From Lentilactobacillus kisonensis DSM 19906 = JCM 15041 (lineage in GTDB: Bacteria; Bacillota; Bacilli; Lactobacillales; Lactobacillaceae), in assembly GCF_001434135.1 (NCBI RefSeq), contig NZ_AZEB01000011.1, positions 18,830 through 82,829 on the forward strand: a stretch of DNA of 64,000 nt, written 5' to 3'. The notes beneath the pieces are model-generated. The model was not told where the DNA came from, searched no databases, and saw nothing but the letters and a program-made list of their open reading frames with translations. Positions 51,479 to 61,238 of the stretch are shown in pieces. The position numbers were made by a program, and so were the translations under genes. Position 1 is the stretch's first letter; every line of letters starts with the position of its first letter.

Positions 51479-52450
51479 CTATTCATTATATTTACCAATA
51501 TAAAGATGACTCTCACCTAGCTCATCTTGGGTCTGTAAAATAACGTGATCCCCCGTTTTTAAAAATGTGTCTTCGTACCGATAGCCACCATAGTTATTAA
51601 TTGAATAGAAATTATCATCTATGTCACTGGTTTGCTTAGCTTGCTCATCTGGTGTTTTATATTGTCCTTGAGAATAGATGAATTTCTCACCATTTGTGAA
51701 CCATAGACCTGTAATAACCTGTTGTAGCGTATTCGTTTGTTTATAAGTAATGCCATCTTCGTCGTTATAATCAATTTGACTCCAAATGTCGTCAGAATTT
51801 GTCACATTGATATTGGAACCTTCACTCACGAGAACAGGTGTACTGATGGTCTTATCACCAAACTTAGTGGTTATCATCGTAACCCCGTCAGTTTGTGGCG
51901 TTACTTTGCCATCAGAAGAAACCGAAGCAACTTGCGGATTCGATGACGTCCAGCTAATTCCCTTTGACTTTGCTTTTTTTATGTTAAACATCGCCGTCAG
52001 TTTAAATGAGGTGCCCACAGGTGACACTTTGTAAGCCCCATCACCTACTTCATTTGGGTTATAAACTTTTTTGAGCTGAAGACCACGAACGGTAACATAA
52101 TGAGTCACGTGAAAATTGTAACCAGCCTTATCTTTTACATGGTAAATAACCGCATATTTTCCAGGTTTACTCGAATCAACATGACTTTTATATGAAATTT
52201 TCACTTTATCTGGGGACGTATAGTAATACCGAACACCTTTGGTCGGATCAAAGGTCGCATTCTGAATAATAGACGAGTATTTAAATACCAATCTTGGTTT
52301 CGAAATTCGGTGACCACGTATCTTTTTCGTAGAAGAAGCATAAACAACTGAGGAACTGCTTAGTCCTCCAGGTGTGTTCAGAGAAAATGTCACTACAGAA
52401 AATGACCCAACTGTTAGTAATGCCGTTGCAATTAATGTTTTTACTTTCAT
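51479..52450 (-). CDS. Secreted protein with Ig-like (BIG_2-type) domain
   Basis: Start MKVKTLIATALL, with GAGGAG upstream. Signal peptide to about residue 38 (VVYASS). Then a domain with YYYTSPDKVKISYKSHVDSSKPGKYAVIYHVKD (cell-surface Ig-like/MucBP-like adhesin repeat pattern) and a group 2 Ig-like segment (ISWTSSNPQVASVSSDGKVTPQTDGVTMITTKFG). C-terminal ~110 residues unrecognised. No LPXTG or lipobox, so it is released or non-covalently bound. Confidence 0.75.
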   Translation of the reverse strand: MKVKTLIATALLTVGSFSVVTFSLNTPGGLSSSSVVYASSTKKIRGHRISKPRLVFKYSSIIQNATFDPTKGVRYYYTSPDKVKISYKSHVDSSKPGKYAVIYHVKDKAGYNFHVTHYVTVRGLQLKKVYNPNEVGDGAYKVSPVGTSFKLTAMFNIKKAKSKGISWTSSNPQVASVSSDGKVTPQTDGVTMITTKFGDKTISTPVLVSEGSNINVTNSDDIWSQIDYNDEDGITYKQTNTLQQVITGLWFTNGEKFIYSQGQYKTPDEQAKQTSDIDDNFYSINNYGGYRYEDTFLKTGDHVILQTQDELGESHLYIGKYNE

Positions 52451-52604
52451 TCGAATTCTCCTCATAATTTAAATCTTTTTGTTAGCTGTTTAAAGACTGG
52501 TGCGAAAGCCTATTTCAAAAAATTTGAAACATTGATTCTACATAAATTAACCCTAAAAAACTGATTGATAGTTATCAAGACTGATCCCTAAATCAAAATT
52601 ACTC

Positions 52605-53141
52605 TTACGGCATCATTTGTTGATAATGAGCCGTCCCCCGATGAAATTTACCGACATAATGAGCCTTTCCCGGATAAACCGTATCTTTGATAACTTTCAA
52701 ATGATTAAAGTCGTATAACTTTAATGTCCGATAATTGTGAGAAAGTGCAATACCATATTCAGTAACTTTCTTTGTTCCGGATGGTTGCATCGATCCCTCA
52801 ACAAGATAATGACGTGAGGAAAGCTTTTCATACGCCAAATTATAGTACCCCTTAAACGCACCATAGGGGCCACTATTGTAGCTAGCAGTTCGATTCTTAC
52901 TTAACATAAAGTCTTCAAGGTGGAACTGGGTATTCGTGACATACAGATTTCGGTACCAGTAATAGTTTCTGGCATCCCTTTGGCTTTTTGGTGTCCGGTA
53001 AAGGGGTGATACCCAATTATGGCGCAGAACTGCTGGCGCATGGTTATCGTAAACTTTAGCTGCAGCAGCTGGTGACTGACACGCAAGCGTGATTCCCAAT
53101 CCCAAAACCAAGGTCCCTACTAAAAGGTTCAGCTTTTTCAA
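52605..53141 (-). CDS. Secreted protein of the Tyr/His-rich small exported type (178 aa)
   Basis: Signal peptide (MKKLNLLVGTLVLGLGITLACQSPAAAA). The mature part starts AKVYDNHAPAVLRHNWVSPLYRTPK and is rich in Tyr, His and Arg with no named domain. WxxPLYRT and KYYNLAYEKL-like spacing resembles a family of lactobacillus exported proteins beginning 'TWHxGxPxxLRGxWY'. The broken copy immediately upstream has that form more clearly. RBS GGGGGAT. Confidence 0.7.
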   Translation of the reverse strand: MKKLNLLVGTLVLGLGITLACQSPAAAAKVYDNHAPAVLRHNWVSPLYRTPKSQRDARNYYWYRNLYVTNTQFHLEDFMLSKNRTASYNSGPYGAFKGYYNLAYEKLSSRHYLVEGSMQPSGTKKVTEYGIALSHNYRTLKLYDFNHLKVIKDTVYPGKAHYVGKFHRGTAHYQQMMP

Positions 53142-53164
53142 TACAGAATCCCCCTTAACATTAA

Positions 53165-53548
53165 CTAGTAACGATATAAATAACTACCAATTTTTATTTT
53201 GTTGTGATTAACGTACTGAATTGGCCCAAGCGTGTACCAACCACGCGTATTCGAATTTTCGTTTCGAAGGTCAAAATAACGCAACTCATATCGATATTTG
53301 CCCATGACTTTGTATTTAACGTGCGTTCGGGAATATGCTGTTGGAACGTAGCCTATCTTGCGATTCCAAGCAACATATGAGTGTTAATAAAAATGAAAAC
53401 CATTATAAGCGTTTTTCCAAGTCCCCCTTAAAAACCGTGGAACGCCATTGTGCCAAGTTGCTGCATGTGTGTTACTTGAAGGATTAAGTGCCAATCCTAA
53501 TCCAAATGATAACGTAACGAGCCCTAATCCCAACTGCCATTTTTTCAT
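53165..53548 (-). pseudogene. Secreted protein gene interrupted by an in-frame TAA
   Basis: ATG at 53548 opens a signal peptide (MKKWQLGLGLVTLSFGLGLA) and a mature start THAATWHNGVPRFLRGTWKN. After 54 codons a TAA interrupts, and the same frame stays open for 72 more codons (HSYVAWNRKIGYVPTAYSRT ... KIGSYLYRY) to a final TAG. A single nonsense change explains it. Residues on both sides fit one ~127-residue exported protein. Confidence 0.8.
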
Positions 53549-53590
53549 TTATGTAATCCCCCATTTAGATTTCCAATCCCTATCTTTAGA

Positions 53591-54271
53591 CTACTTTTGA
53601 CCATACATCTCGTAAAGTTTTTTACCATTTTCACCTTGCCAGGAATGACCTAGAATTAATTTGCCGATTTTAGCTTTAATCTCTCCCTTTGGTGATTTGA
53701 CGTCCAAATGATAGTTCATCCCGACATTAGTAAACTTAATTGACGAAATGTCCGAAAAATTAACGAATGAATTTTGGCCGTTAAAATGTTGCGTCATCCC
53801 AATTCCCAAAAATAAAATGCCATCTTTCTCAAAGCTAATCATGTAATATTTACTGGTCAAGGCACCAATCGGCCCCAAAAGAACAATCGCGCCAGTACTA
53901 AAGAAATATCCATAAACGCAGATATTATCCGTCCTTGGATACCCCAACTGTCGACGGTAAGCATTCAAATTATCTAGGTTTAAGCAATTGCCAAAGTCCT
54001 TAGGGTCTATCTGATTGCTATTTGCAACGTTTGGTTGTTGAACAGATTGCGGTGGTATATTTTCTTTTGGTTGATCCGCTTGAACCGGCTCACCTGTTTC
54101 CTGATCGCCCAATGCTTGTTCACCCGACTTTTGCTCTAGTGGAGCTTCCACATTTGGATTCGACTCTGCTCGGGCTTTAAATTGTGGCTGTTCATAACCA
54201 CAATTGGGACAATATTTCGCAGAAAATGCGATTTGTTGACCACAGTGAACACAATATTTCTGTTTTTCCAA
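53591..54271 (-). CDS. Zinc-ribbon protein with PH-like C-terminal domain
   Basis: Zinc ribbon CVHCGQQIAFSAKYCPNCGYE (residues 7-27), a Gln/Pro/Glu-rich linker (~30-90) and a C-terminal domain. The C-terminal part contains a hydrophobic patch (YGYFFSTGAIVLLGPIGAL) and a beta-rich stretch (YMISFEKDGILFLGIGM ... DISSIKFTNVGMNYHLDV) reminiscent of bacterial PH domains. Probably membrane-associated. Function unknown. Follows the next zinc-ribbon gene by 33 bases. Confidence 0.7.
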   Translation of the reverse strand: MEKQKYCVHCGQQIAFSAKYCPNCGYEQPQFKARAESNPNVEAPLEQKSGEQALGDQETGEPVQADQPKENIPPQSVQQPNVANSNQIDPKDFGNCLNLDNLNAYRRQLGYPRTDNICVYGYFFSTGAIVLLGPIGALTSKYYMISFEKDGILFLGIGMTQHFNGQNSFVNFSDISSIKFTNVGMNYHLDVKSPKGEIKAKIGKLILGHSWQGENGKKLYEMYGQK

Positions 54272-54304
54272 TTGTTTAATTCTCCTAACAAGAAAATTCC
54301 TGGC

Positions 54305-54790
54305 TTAATATCCGTAAACCACCAGCATAAGCGCCCAAATCAAATTAATAATTCCCGATACCAGCCCAATAATCGCAATCACCTTATTCGTGCCTTCAAG
54401 ATGATGGGTCAAAGCGATAATTGAAAGAATGACCGCAATGAGCCCAAAAACCCCCATCGAACTTATGAACAACGAGATCGACCCCACAATGACGCCAGTT
54501 AGGGCAAATTTATCTAATGGGGCCTTACTATTATGGCTATCACGAATGTGAGTTTGATGCGTTGCGCCTTGTTGTGTCGCATTTTGATGACCCGGTTGAG
54601 TCTGAGTATGAGGCGTTACCGTTGTTTTAGGATTAAGATCAACGGCTTGTTGAGATGCTGGCGCTTGTTTTTGCTCTAAACCGGCCGTCAAGTCCGCCCC
54701 ACAATTAGGACAAAATTGAACGTTGGCCGGTATCTTTTGTCCACAGTTGGGACAGAACATTGTTTTAGTTGATTCCTCACTATTGTTCAA
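54305..54790 (-). CDS. Zinc-ribbon, DUF4190-like membrane protein
   Basis: Zinc ribbon CPNCGQKIPANVQFCPNCGADL (residues 13-34), a Gln/Thr/His-rich linker, and two or three membrane helices (FALTGVIVGSISLFISSMGVFGLIAVILSIIAL; IAIIGLVSGIINLIWALMLVVYGY) as in DUF4190. Cytosolic zinc ribbon and short membrane bundle, no exported domain. Same operon direction as the other zinc-ribbon genes. Confidence 0.75.
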   Translation of the reverse strand: MNNSEESTKTMFCPNCGQKIPANVQFCPNCGADLTAGLEQKQAPASQQAVDLNPKTTVTPHTQTQPGHQNATQQGATHQTHIRDSHNSKAPLDKFALTGVIVGSISLFISSMGVFGLIAVILSIIALTHHLEGTNKVIAIIGLVSGIINLIWALMLVVYGY

Positions 54791-54866
54791 AAGACGATCG
54801 CTCCTTAGTAATTATTGTTTGATTAACATTATGCCATCCCAAATTAGCTATCATTTTCAAAAAGGC

Positions 54867-55538
54867 TTAGTCGCTACCGAAATCATCAAAACCATCCCTC
54901 GTCCACCAATAGTCCTCCTCCGCATTAAGATCAACTTGATCCATTTCAGATTTGCTGAGTTGATGGTTATACACGTTGCCATTTTGATCTTTCTTAACGC
55001 CAACCCCGGCTTCGTAATATGAATCACCATTTGAAATCTTAATCAAATAGATGTAATGGTGTTTTAATTTGAAAACATAATTTTGACTCTTACTATTTTT
55101 CATTAAATAGATTTTGACATCATTTGACGTGCCGCCTTCACCTTCGCCAGCGGCCCTCATTGCCGAATCAAGGCCGGAATAACCGGCTAACAGGTCAATT
55201 TTGTTATGAGCATGATCGTAGACCCATGCCATTACGCTATCGGGAGACTTTAACCCTTTGGGAACCCACGGTTTGGTTATCCACAGACCAAGAAGAGCAA
55301 TAACGACAAATGCAATTATTGCTCCTAGATATTTGTGTGGGTGTTTCTTTGGTGGGAACGGATTAGTGGAATGAATCTTAATGTTGTCCGAAGGTTTAGT
55401 TTATTTCGTATGGGCATTTTCTTCAGTGCTATTAGGGGTTAGTTCCCTTTGTTGTAATTTTGCGCCACAGTGGGAACAAAATCGATCCTTTACAGAGACA
55501 AGTTCCCCACAAACCGGACATTTGCTTTTCAGTTCCAA
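54867..55538 (-). pseudogene. Zinc-ribbon membrane protein gene interrupted by an in-frame TAA
   Basis: TTG start at 55538 with GGAGGGG upstream. Residues 1-45 form a zinc ribbon (CPVCGELVSVKDRFCSHCG) and linker. TAA at 55401-55403 interrupts. The frame then continues with a membrane helix (YLGAIIAFVVIALLGLWI) and a conserved-looking exported domain (SPDSVMAWVYDHAHNKIDLLAGYSG...). The downstream half could start again at an internal Met (residues from MAWVYDH), but that would lose the membrane anchor. Confidence 0.75.
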
Positions 55539-55612
55539 TTGTGCCCCTCCATGAATTGGAAAAATGATTGCTTAATTCAATAGGTTAATCACAATCAAAC
55601 CCTTTTCATTTT

Positions 55613-56800
55613 TTACTGCATACTATCTTGCAGTGCATTAATTTGGTCTAAAATAGTCTCTTGCTGCGCGTACAAATTATTTAGCGTAGGTTGGAGTTTT
55701 CCAGCTGTGCTATTTAACGTTGTAATCTGGCTCTGAAGATCATTTATTTGATCTTGAATACTACTTTCAGATTGCTGCTTTTCAGTTATCTGATCTTTGT
55801 ATGCTTGCGGATCCCCATTAATCGTTTTAATAGCATTTTGGAGATCTTCTGTATGTTTCTTCCAGTCATCAATTTTTTGTTGCATAACAGTTACTTGATA
55901 GGCAAGCTCCTTATTCTGAGAATCTTTAGAAGCAGCGTCTTGAGCTGCCTGTAATTGACCTTCGTAAACAACCATTGTGGATTTGGCATGTGACCCATCT
56001 GGATCGTCTGTATAAATTGATAAAATGGCATTCATATTCTGAAGGTCATTAAAAATACTGGTCTTTTGTTTAAATAAGTTTTGCATTTGAGAATTCAAGT
56101 TTTGCGTTTGTGATCCTACATCTTGCAACTGCTTACTGGTTGCAGCAATCTGATCATTAACATCCTTCAATTGCCCTTGCAATTTCTCGATCTTCTTAGC
56201 AGTTGCTGGGTCAATTACCGGCCCATTATTATTGTTATTGGAAGGAGTCGAATTACCACCTGAAATCGTCACGTTAGACAAACCAGCAATTTGGTTCTTC
56301 AAACTGTTAATCTGACCATTTAGATCGTTGATTTTGTTTGTATTATCAATACTAGTTGTTGACGTACTGGTTGTATTTTGTAAAGTTGCCAATTCATTCT
56401 GAAGTTTATCCACTTGAGCTGATAAACTATCAATCTGTTTTTGGTAGTCGCTAGTCGTCTTCTTGACGGACTTTTTATTAACCTTCACCATGACCACTTT
56501 TTTGGCCTTACCATTTTTAGAAACGGTCAGTCGATAATGGAAGTTAGCGTGTAATTTATTCTTTAGCTTAAATTTAAATTGCCCATTTTTCTTCACGGTT
56601 CCCGCACCGTAAGTCTTCTTGTACCGGGTTAACTTAACCTGGGCATTGCTTAACGTCTTTCCTTGAATCGTCTTGGAATTGGTATAAAGTGGATTAACCT
56701 TGACATTAACTGCTCTTGCCCCCGCATTGATATTGCCAAACGCCATCAAAGCGACTGGTAGTGACAACGAACTTAATAATAGTTTTCTTTTCATAATCAT
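55613..56800 (-). CDS. Secreted coiled-coil protein
   Basis: Signal peptide (MKRKLLLSSLSLPVALMAFG...AGARA), a small Ig-like domain (residues ~35-110, TIQGKTLSNAQVKLTRYKKTYGAGTVKKNGQFKFKL), then two long coiled coils (~115-175 and ~200-395, heptads such as QIDSLSAQVDKLQNELATLQ). A Ser/Asn-rich linker separates them. No wall anchor seen. Architecture resembles cell-wall hydrolase regulators such as PcsB N-termini, but there is no CHAP domain. Two near-adjacent ATGs; either may be used. Confidence 0.75.
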   Translation of the reverse strand: MIMKRKLLLSSLSLPVALMAFGNINAGARAVNVKVNPLYTNSKTIQGKTLSNAQVKLTRYKKTYGAGTVKKNGQFKFKLKNKLHANFHYRLTVSKNGKAKKVVMVKVNKKSVKKTTSDYQKQIDSLSAQVDKLQNELATLQNTTSTSTTSIDNTNKINDLNGQINSLKNQIAGLSNVTISGGNSTPSNNNNNGPVIDPATAKKIEKLQGQLKDVNDQIAATSKQLQDVGSQTQNLNSQMQNLFKQKTSIFNDLQNMNAILSIYTDDPDGSHAKSTMVVYEGQLQAAQDAASKDSQNKELAYQVTVMQQKIDDWKKHTEDLQNAIKTINGDPQAYKDQITEKQQSESSIQDQINDLQSQITTLNSTAGKLQPTLNNLYAQQETILDQINALQDSMQ

Positions 56801-56985
56801 AAATACCCCACAATAAAATAATTTAGTCAGTTAGTTCTAAAACAACCCGTTGCATGCTTTGCTAATAATAAATTGATTCTACTATTATTATAATGCTAGT
56901 TAAAAATAATTACTATATTAACTTATATAATAATCATTAATCCTTTAGTGTCCGTACTAAAGAAACATCAAAGGACTGTGATTAT

Positions 56986-57333
56986 ATGAGTGATATTAAT
57001 GTCGGTAAAATAATTCAACAAAAACGAAAAGCCCTTGGGATCACCCAAGAAAAATTAGCAGAGCTTAGTAATCTTTCGGTAAATTACATATCAAAAATGG
57101 AGCGACTGGATGATCAAAATATCAGTTTAAAAAGTCTTGCGGCAATTGCAAAAGCATTGGATGCAACCATCCCAGAACTGCTTATTAAAACCCCATTTGA
57201 AGTTAACCAATCAGATTCAGCCAATCTGGAGACCAGACTGCTGGCAAAAAAGTTACAACTATTGCCACCATCGACACGTATTAAACTTATTCGATCATTT
57301 GAAAAGATTGTGGATACCTTTGTCGAGGCTTGA
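56986..57333 (+). CDS. XRE-family regulator
   Basis: Helix-turn-helix at residues ~8-62 (KRKALGITQEKLAELSNLSVNYISKMERLDDQNISLKSL), then a ~50-residue helical tail (LPPSTRIKLIRSFEKIVDTF). Single-domain transcription factor. Divergent from the secreted/zinc-ribbon cluster, so it is a candidate regulator of it. No operator repeat was recognised in the ~185 bases between. Confidence 0.8.
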   Translation: MSDINVGKIIQQKRKALGITQEKLAELSNLSVNYISKMERLDDQNISLKSLAAIAKALDATIPELLIKTPFEVNQSDSANLETRLLAKKLQLLPPSTRIKLIRSFEKIVDTFVEA

Positions 57334-58044
57334 ACGGTCAAATGGACAGGTTAATCTAGCAACTAATTTTACAGCCGGTTTCTAAATGGTCCACTACCAT
57401 CGTTATTCATCATTAACACGCGACGAGCTGATGTCTTCAGATTTGTCATGACTATTGAACTAAATCAGCTTAAAATTCTTGGTTAGATTCGATGACTAAC
57501 TATAACGACTTTTTGAAATAGTTTAGAAAATAATCGTCCTAAAAAGGAATTGAACTAACCCCTCGGAATTGAATTCTCTTCAGTTCCGGGGGGTTACCAT
57601 GTTTTCTTATGAAATTAAAATAGCTATCGTTAAACAATAGCTAAGTAGCTTATCTATTTTCAACTTTTTCTTAGAATCATTTACCATTACGTGAGCACCA
57701 TAATTCGGACAAATTTATGTCCCTGCTGGAATTCTTTGACCGAAGTTTAGACAGAGCATAATTGTCGTTGATTACACTAAAATCCTTCATAAGAAGCTAC
57801 CTAATGTAACCATTTCATCCGAATCTAGAGTATTTTTCAAAGCTATTCAAGGAGAAGTTGACCGTTCATCCACGAAATCCACACATCAAGGATTAAACAA
57901 GGCAATGCCAAGCTAGTAGAATACTCAGAATTCTAAGATAAATCAATTGCAGCATCCACACGATGATTTGTAACTCACTCAAAAATGAATACCATTTTAG
58001 GAACAATCAGTGATATTAGAACCAATCAACAATAATTTTAGCCA
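57334..58044. other. Gene-free stretch, possible decayed insertion sequence
   Basis: No intact frame. AACCCCTCGGAATTGAA / TTCAGTTCCGGGGGGTT forms a hairpin near 57556-57597. It is followed by ATG and a 13-codon frame (MFSYEIKIAIVKQ) that resembles the start of IS3-family orfA helix-turn-helix proteins, ending in a stop. The remainder contains many stops in all frames and is unassigned. The IS identification is weak. Confidence 0.3.
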
Positions 58045-58088
58045 CAAAAAAAGTCGCCATACCAAGTAACTAAACTTGATGAAGCGAC
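58045..58088 (-). terminator. Terminator of the tRNA-Tyr/Gln transcript
   Basis: On the minus strand GTCGC...GCGAC with inner CAAGT/ACTTG, then TTTTTTT. Confidence 0.85.
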
Positions 58089-58102
58089 GAAAGGCGTAAC
58101 GA

Positions 58103-58174
58103 TTGGGCTAGCTGGGTTCGAACCAGCGCATCACGGGATCAAAACCCGTTGCCTTACCTCTTGGCTATAGCCCA
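58103..58174 (-). tRNA. tRNA-Gln (anticodon TTG)
   Basis: 72 bases: acceptor TGGGCTA/TAGCCCA with discriminator A, T-arm GCTGG TTCGAAC CCAGC, anticodon loop TTTTGAT. CCA not encoded. Confidence 0.95.
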
Positions 58175-58183
58175 AAAATAAAA

Positions 58184-58266
58184 TGGAGGGGAGTGGATTC
58201 GAACCACCGAACCCGAAGGAGCGGATTTACAGTCCGCCGCGTTTAGCCAGACTTCGCTACCCCTCC
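58184..58266 (-). tRNA. tRNA-Tyr (anticodon GTA)
   Basis: 83 bases with long variable arm; acceptor GGAGGGG/CCCCTCC, discriminator A, anticodon stem-loop GGACTGTAAATCC. Lies 9 bases upstream of tRNA-Gln in the same transcript. Confidence 0.95.
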
Positions 58267-58337
58267 AAAACGAGGTTTCCTATCAAACCAACGAGTATTA
58301 TAATACAGAATTTTTTGCATATCGTCAAGCTCAATGT

Positions 58338-59159
58338 TCAAATTATTTGAATAAATTTGAGTTGATGCCGCCATTCAGTCATAAAATCGGTACTTTGCCA
58401 CTCATTGTGGTGATGATTATGGTAACCAACCGCCCCATTATAGTACCAAGTTTGCCCAATTTTGACGGGATCATACCGATTGTGAATGTGACCAAAGACA
58501 ACTGAATTAACTGCGTATTTTTCAATTAATGCCTGAAACCGGACACTCCCCATCATTGCATTTGCCATATTCCAGAAACGAAAATCATTAGTGTACCTAA
58601 TAAATTTCCGGTTAGGAACGAAGTGGGTCACAACAATGACCCTCTTTGCCAATTTTTGGGCCGCTATGAGCTGTTTTTCGAGTTCTGCAATAACGATATC
58701 CTCCCGCTCAATATCGCTCATAGGCTGCTTAATTTGGCTATCTATCCAAAAAGTCTTCTTCCAGTGATAAAATGCCGATTCTGGTTTATCAACATTAGTT
58801 GCAAATGAGTAGTCATACCAGCCATTGATCCCGATAATTCGTATATTAGTGTTGGGAAGATCAACGAACCTATTATTGATGTAACCTGGCCAATTTCCCA
58901 TTTCTAATTGCTCATAAGTGACGTTTCGAATCATATCATGGTTTCCAGCAATAAACAAAACGTTGGTATTAACTGCTTTTTCTTGCAAATTTTGTACATA
59001 TTCGAGAGCCTTATTAAAATCATTAAATAAATCACCAGCAATTAGATAATAATCCACCTGTTGATCGATCAAATAACGCGCTTGCTGATCAATGACTTGG
59101 TTCACGTCAACCTTGTTAATATCTAAATGATTATCACTTGACGCAGCTATTTTTAGCAT
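58338..59159 (-). CDS. Calcineurin-like metallophosphoesterase
   Basis: 273 residues from MLKIAASSDNHLD, with GGGAGAAAAAAT upstream. Metal-binding motifs SSDNHLD, AGDLFND, AGNHDM, VTHF and GHIHNRYD are all present in order. Substrate unknown: relatives cleave phosphodiesters in nucleotides or wall polymers. Cytosolic, no signal peptide. Downstream of the POT transporter but separated by a terminator. Confidence 0.88.
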   Translation of the reverse strand: MLKIAASSDNHLDINKVDVNQVIDQQARYLIDQQVDYYLIAGDLFNDFNKALEYVQNLQEKAVNTNVLFIAGNHDMIRNVTYEQLEMGNWPGYINNRFVDLPNTNIRIIGINGWYDYSFATNVDKPESAFYHWKKTFWIDSQIKQPMSDIEREDIVIAELEKQLIAAQKLAKRVIVVTHFVPNRKFIRYTNDFRFWNMANAMMGSVRFQALIEKYAVNSVVFGHIHNRYDPVKIGQTWYYNGAVGYHNHHHNEWQSTDFMTEWRHQLKFIQII

Positions 59160-59176
59160 ATTTTTTCTCCCATAAT

Positions 59177-59211
59177 AAAAAATGCTATCCAAAAATAGGA
59201 TAACACTTTTT
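59177..59211 (-). terminator. Terminator after the peptide transporter
   Basis: On the minus strand GTGTTATCC / GGATAGCAT, then TTTTTTATT. Confidence 0.85.
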
Positions 59212-59223
59212 GATTAATCAGAA

Positions 59224-60717
59224 TTAGTTGACGCCTTCCATTAACCGTTTAATTGGTTTAACTAAGAAGATGAGGATGACCCCAGCAACAATTGCTACTA
59301 AGCCAACAATCATAAAGTAATTAACTTCATTGTCGGGCGTATAGTATTTAACAATTTGTGAGTTAACCGCCTGCCCAGCTGAATCGGCTAGGAACCACAT
59401 ACTCATCATCTGTGACTCAAAGGCCTTAGGAGCTAACTTGGTAGTAACTGAAAGCCCAATTGGTGAAATCAACAATTCAGCAACTTCAACAATCGCCCAG
59501 CTTCCAAGCAACCAAAGTGGACTAATCTTGACCGATGAACCAAAGAGCATGACCGGAACAGCCATGAAAAGGTATGATAAGCCGGCAATCCCGAGCCCTA
59601 ACGAGAATTTAGATGGTGAACTTGGCTGTTTTTTACCAAGCTTAATCCATAACCAAGCAAAGAACGGCGTATACAGCATGATAAATAACGGATTTAATGA
59701 CTGATACCAACCAGCAGGAATGTTGAAGACACCAAACAAATTATTATTAGTTTGATTTTCAGCAAACAGTGCCAGAACAACCGATCCCTGCTCTTCAATT
59801 GCCCAAAAGATCGCTGCAGCAATGAATAACGGAATGTAAGCAATGACTCGTGATCGTTCTGTGTCAGATATCTTCTTACTAGAAATAATAATGATAAAGT
59901 AAACGATTGGTGTTGCAATGGCAATCAAACTCAACAGACTAATAAATGAAGTGAGTGATAAACTGCCCATCACCTGCATCAATAACAGCACAAGCCCAAA
60001 GATAACAATCCCCAAGCCTATCTGAATAGATAACTTTTTAGCATCACTTGGTTCCAAAGGGTCACTTGGATAAAGGCTTGAGCTTGGTAAATGCTTTTTA
60101 CCGCCGCGAATATATTGGAGAAGTCCGAAGAACATTCCAATAGCAGCCAATGAGAACCCAAGATGGAAATTAACGTTAAATCCAAGCCAGCTAACAAGTA
60201 ACGGTGCTATGAATGAACCTAAGTTAATACCGAAAACAAAGATTGTAAATCCTGAATCACGGCGATTATCGTATTCAGTATATAGGCCACCAACCATTTC
60301 TGAGATATTGGGCTTTAATAAACCAGTACCAACCGTGATTAGTACAATCGAGGCAAATAACGCTGGGGATCCCATTGGCAGTGAAAGTGCTATATGTCCA
60401 AGCATAATCAAGACACCGCCATAAAACACAGTTCTTCGACTACCGAGAATTCGATCACTTACAAACCCACCAATCACTGACGTCAAGTAAACAAGTGATC
60501 CATAGATTGCCATGATAGATGCGGCTAATGACTGATCGAAGCCTAATCCACCCTTAGTAACACTAAAGTACATGTAGTAAAGAAGAATGGCACGCATCCC
60601 GTAGTAACTGAATCGTTCCCACATTTCAGTGAAGAACAGTGTCGACAGTCCACGTGGTTGGCCAAAGAACGAGTCATCCGCGCGTCTCTCTTGGTCTGTT
60701 TGATCATGTTGTTGCAT
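59224..60717 (-). CDS. dtpT: POT-family di-/tripeptide:proton symporter
   Basis: 497 residues. [26 protein letters not shown] carries the ExxER-type POT motif in TM1, [15 protein letters not shown] and [18 protein letters not shown] the second signature. About 14 membrane segments. DtpT imports peptides for PepC-type peptidases. RBS GGAGGGTATTA. Full length and intact. Confidence 0.93.
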   Translation of the reverse strand: MQQHDQTDQERRADDSFFGQPRGLSTLFFTEMWERFSYYGMRAILLYYMYFSVTKGGLGFDQSLAASIMAIYGSLVYLTSVIGGFVSDRILGSRRTVFYGGVLIMLGHIALSLPMGSPALFASIVLITVGTGLLKPNISEMVGGLYTEYDNRRDSGFTIFVFGINLGSFIAPLLVSWLGFNVNFHLGFSLAAIGMFFGLLQYIRGGKKHLPSSSLYPSDPLEPSDAKKLSIQIGLGIVIFGLVLLLMQVMGSLSLTSFISLLSLIAIATPIVYFIIIISSKKISDTERSRVIAYIPLFIAAAIFWAIEEQGSVVLALFAENQTNNNLFGVFNIPAGWYQSLNPLFIMLYTPFFAWLWIKLGKKQPSSPSKFSLGLGIAGLSYLFMAVPVMLFGSSVKISPLWLLGSWAIVEVAELLISPIGLSVTTKLAPKAFESQMMSMWFLADSAGQAVNSQIVKYYTPDNEVNYFMIVGLVAIVAGVILIFLVKPIKRLMEGVN

Positions 60718-60730
60718 GTAATACCCTCCA

Positions 60731-60926
60731 AAAAATAAATCTAATCCATTTTTAATATCTACTGCTGGGATTAGATTATTTATTATTAATAGCTCTTTAA
60801 AGCTTCAAAAATAAAAATCATAAGAACTATTATATTCCAGAACGGAAGGTAATTCAATGACCTCAAGGTATCAACATTAACCATTTCTTACTGGGCATTA
60901 TTTTCACATCATTCAATTAGGATGAA
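60731..60926. other. Intergenic gap
   Basis: AT-rich; includes the promoter region of the peptide transporter. A weak TTAAAGCTT-centred dyad is the only structure noted. Confidence 0.5.
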
Positions 60927-61238
60927 TCATTTTTTGCTCATTATTAGTGGTAGTAATTTTTTCAACAAAAAGTACATCGTTTCCGTATTCGTTAAAGTGT
61001 CCTGAGCATGAGTAAACAACACGGAGTACTGGAGACTATCTACATACTTAACTACTTTATTTTGCTCATTGTGGCCCTTAACCAGCCATTCATGTGCTTG
61101 GGCAAATTGTGTGCCTATTTGTTCCTTATCATATGTAGATATTGAAATATTGTCGACAGCTTTACTGAGAATCTTTTTTGCATTACCAGCATCAGTAAGT
61201 ATTTGCATCGATAGTTGATTTAAATCATCAACGTTCAT
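60927..61238 (-). CDS. PTS lactose/cellobiose-type EIIA
   Basis: 103 residues, helical EIIA-Cel/Lac fold (AHEWLVKGHNEQNKVVKYVDSL). The active-site His is in LFTHAQDTLTNTETM, aligning with VHAQDHLM of characterised members. Accepts phosphate from HPr and hands it to EIIB. Its ATG overlaps the EIIB stop (1-base overlap). No EIIC gene is near. Confidence 0.88.
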   Translation of the reverse strand: MNVDDLNQLSMQILTDAGNAKKILSKAVDNISISTYDKEQIGTQFAQAHEWLVKGHNEQNKVVKYVDSLQYSVLFTHAQDTLTNTETMYFLLKKLLPLIMSKK

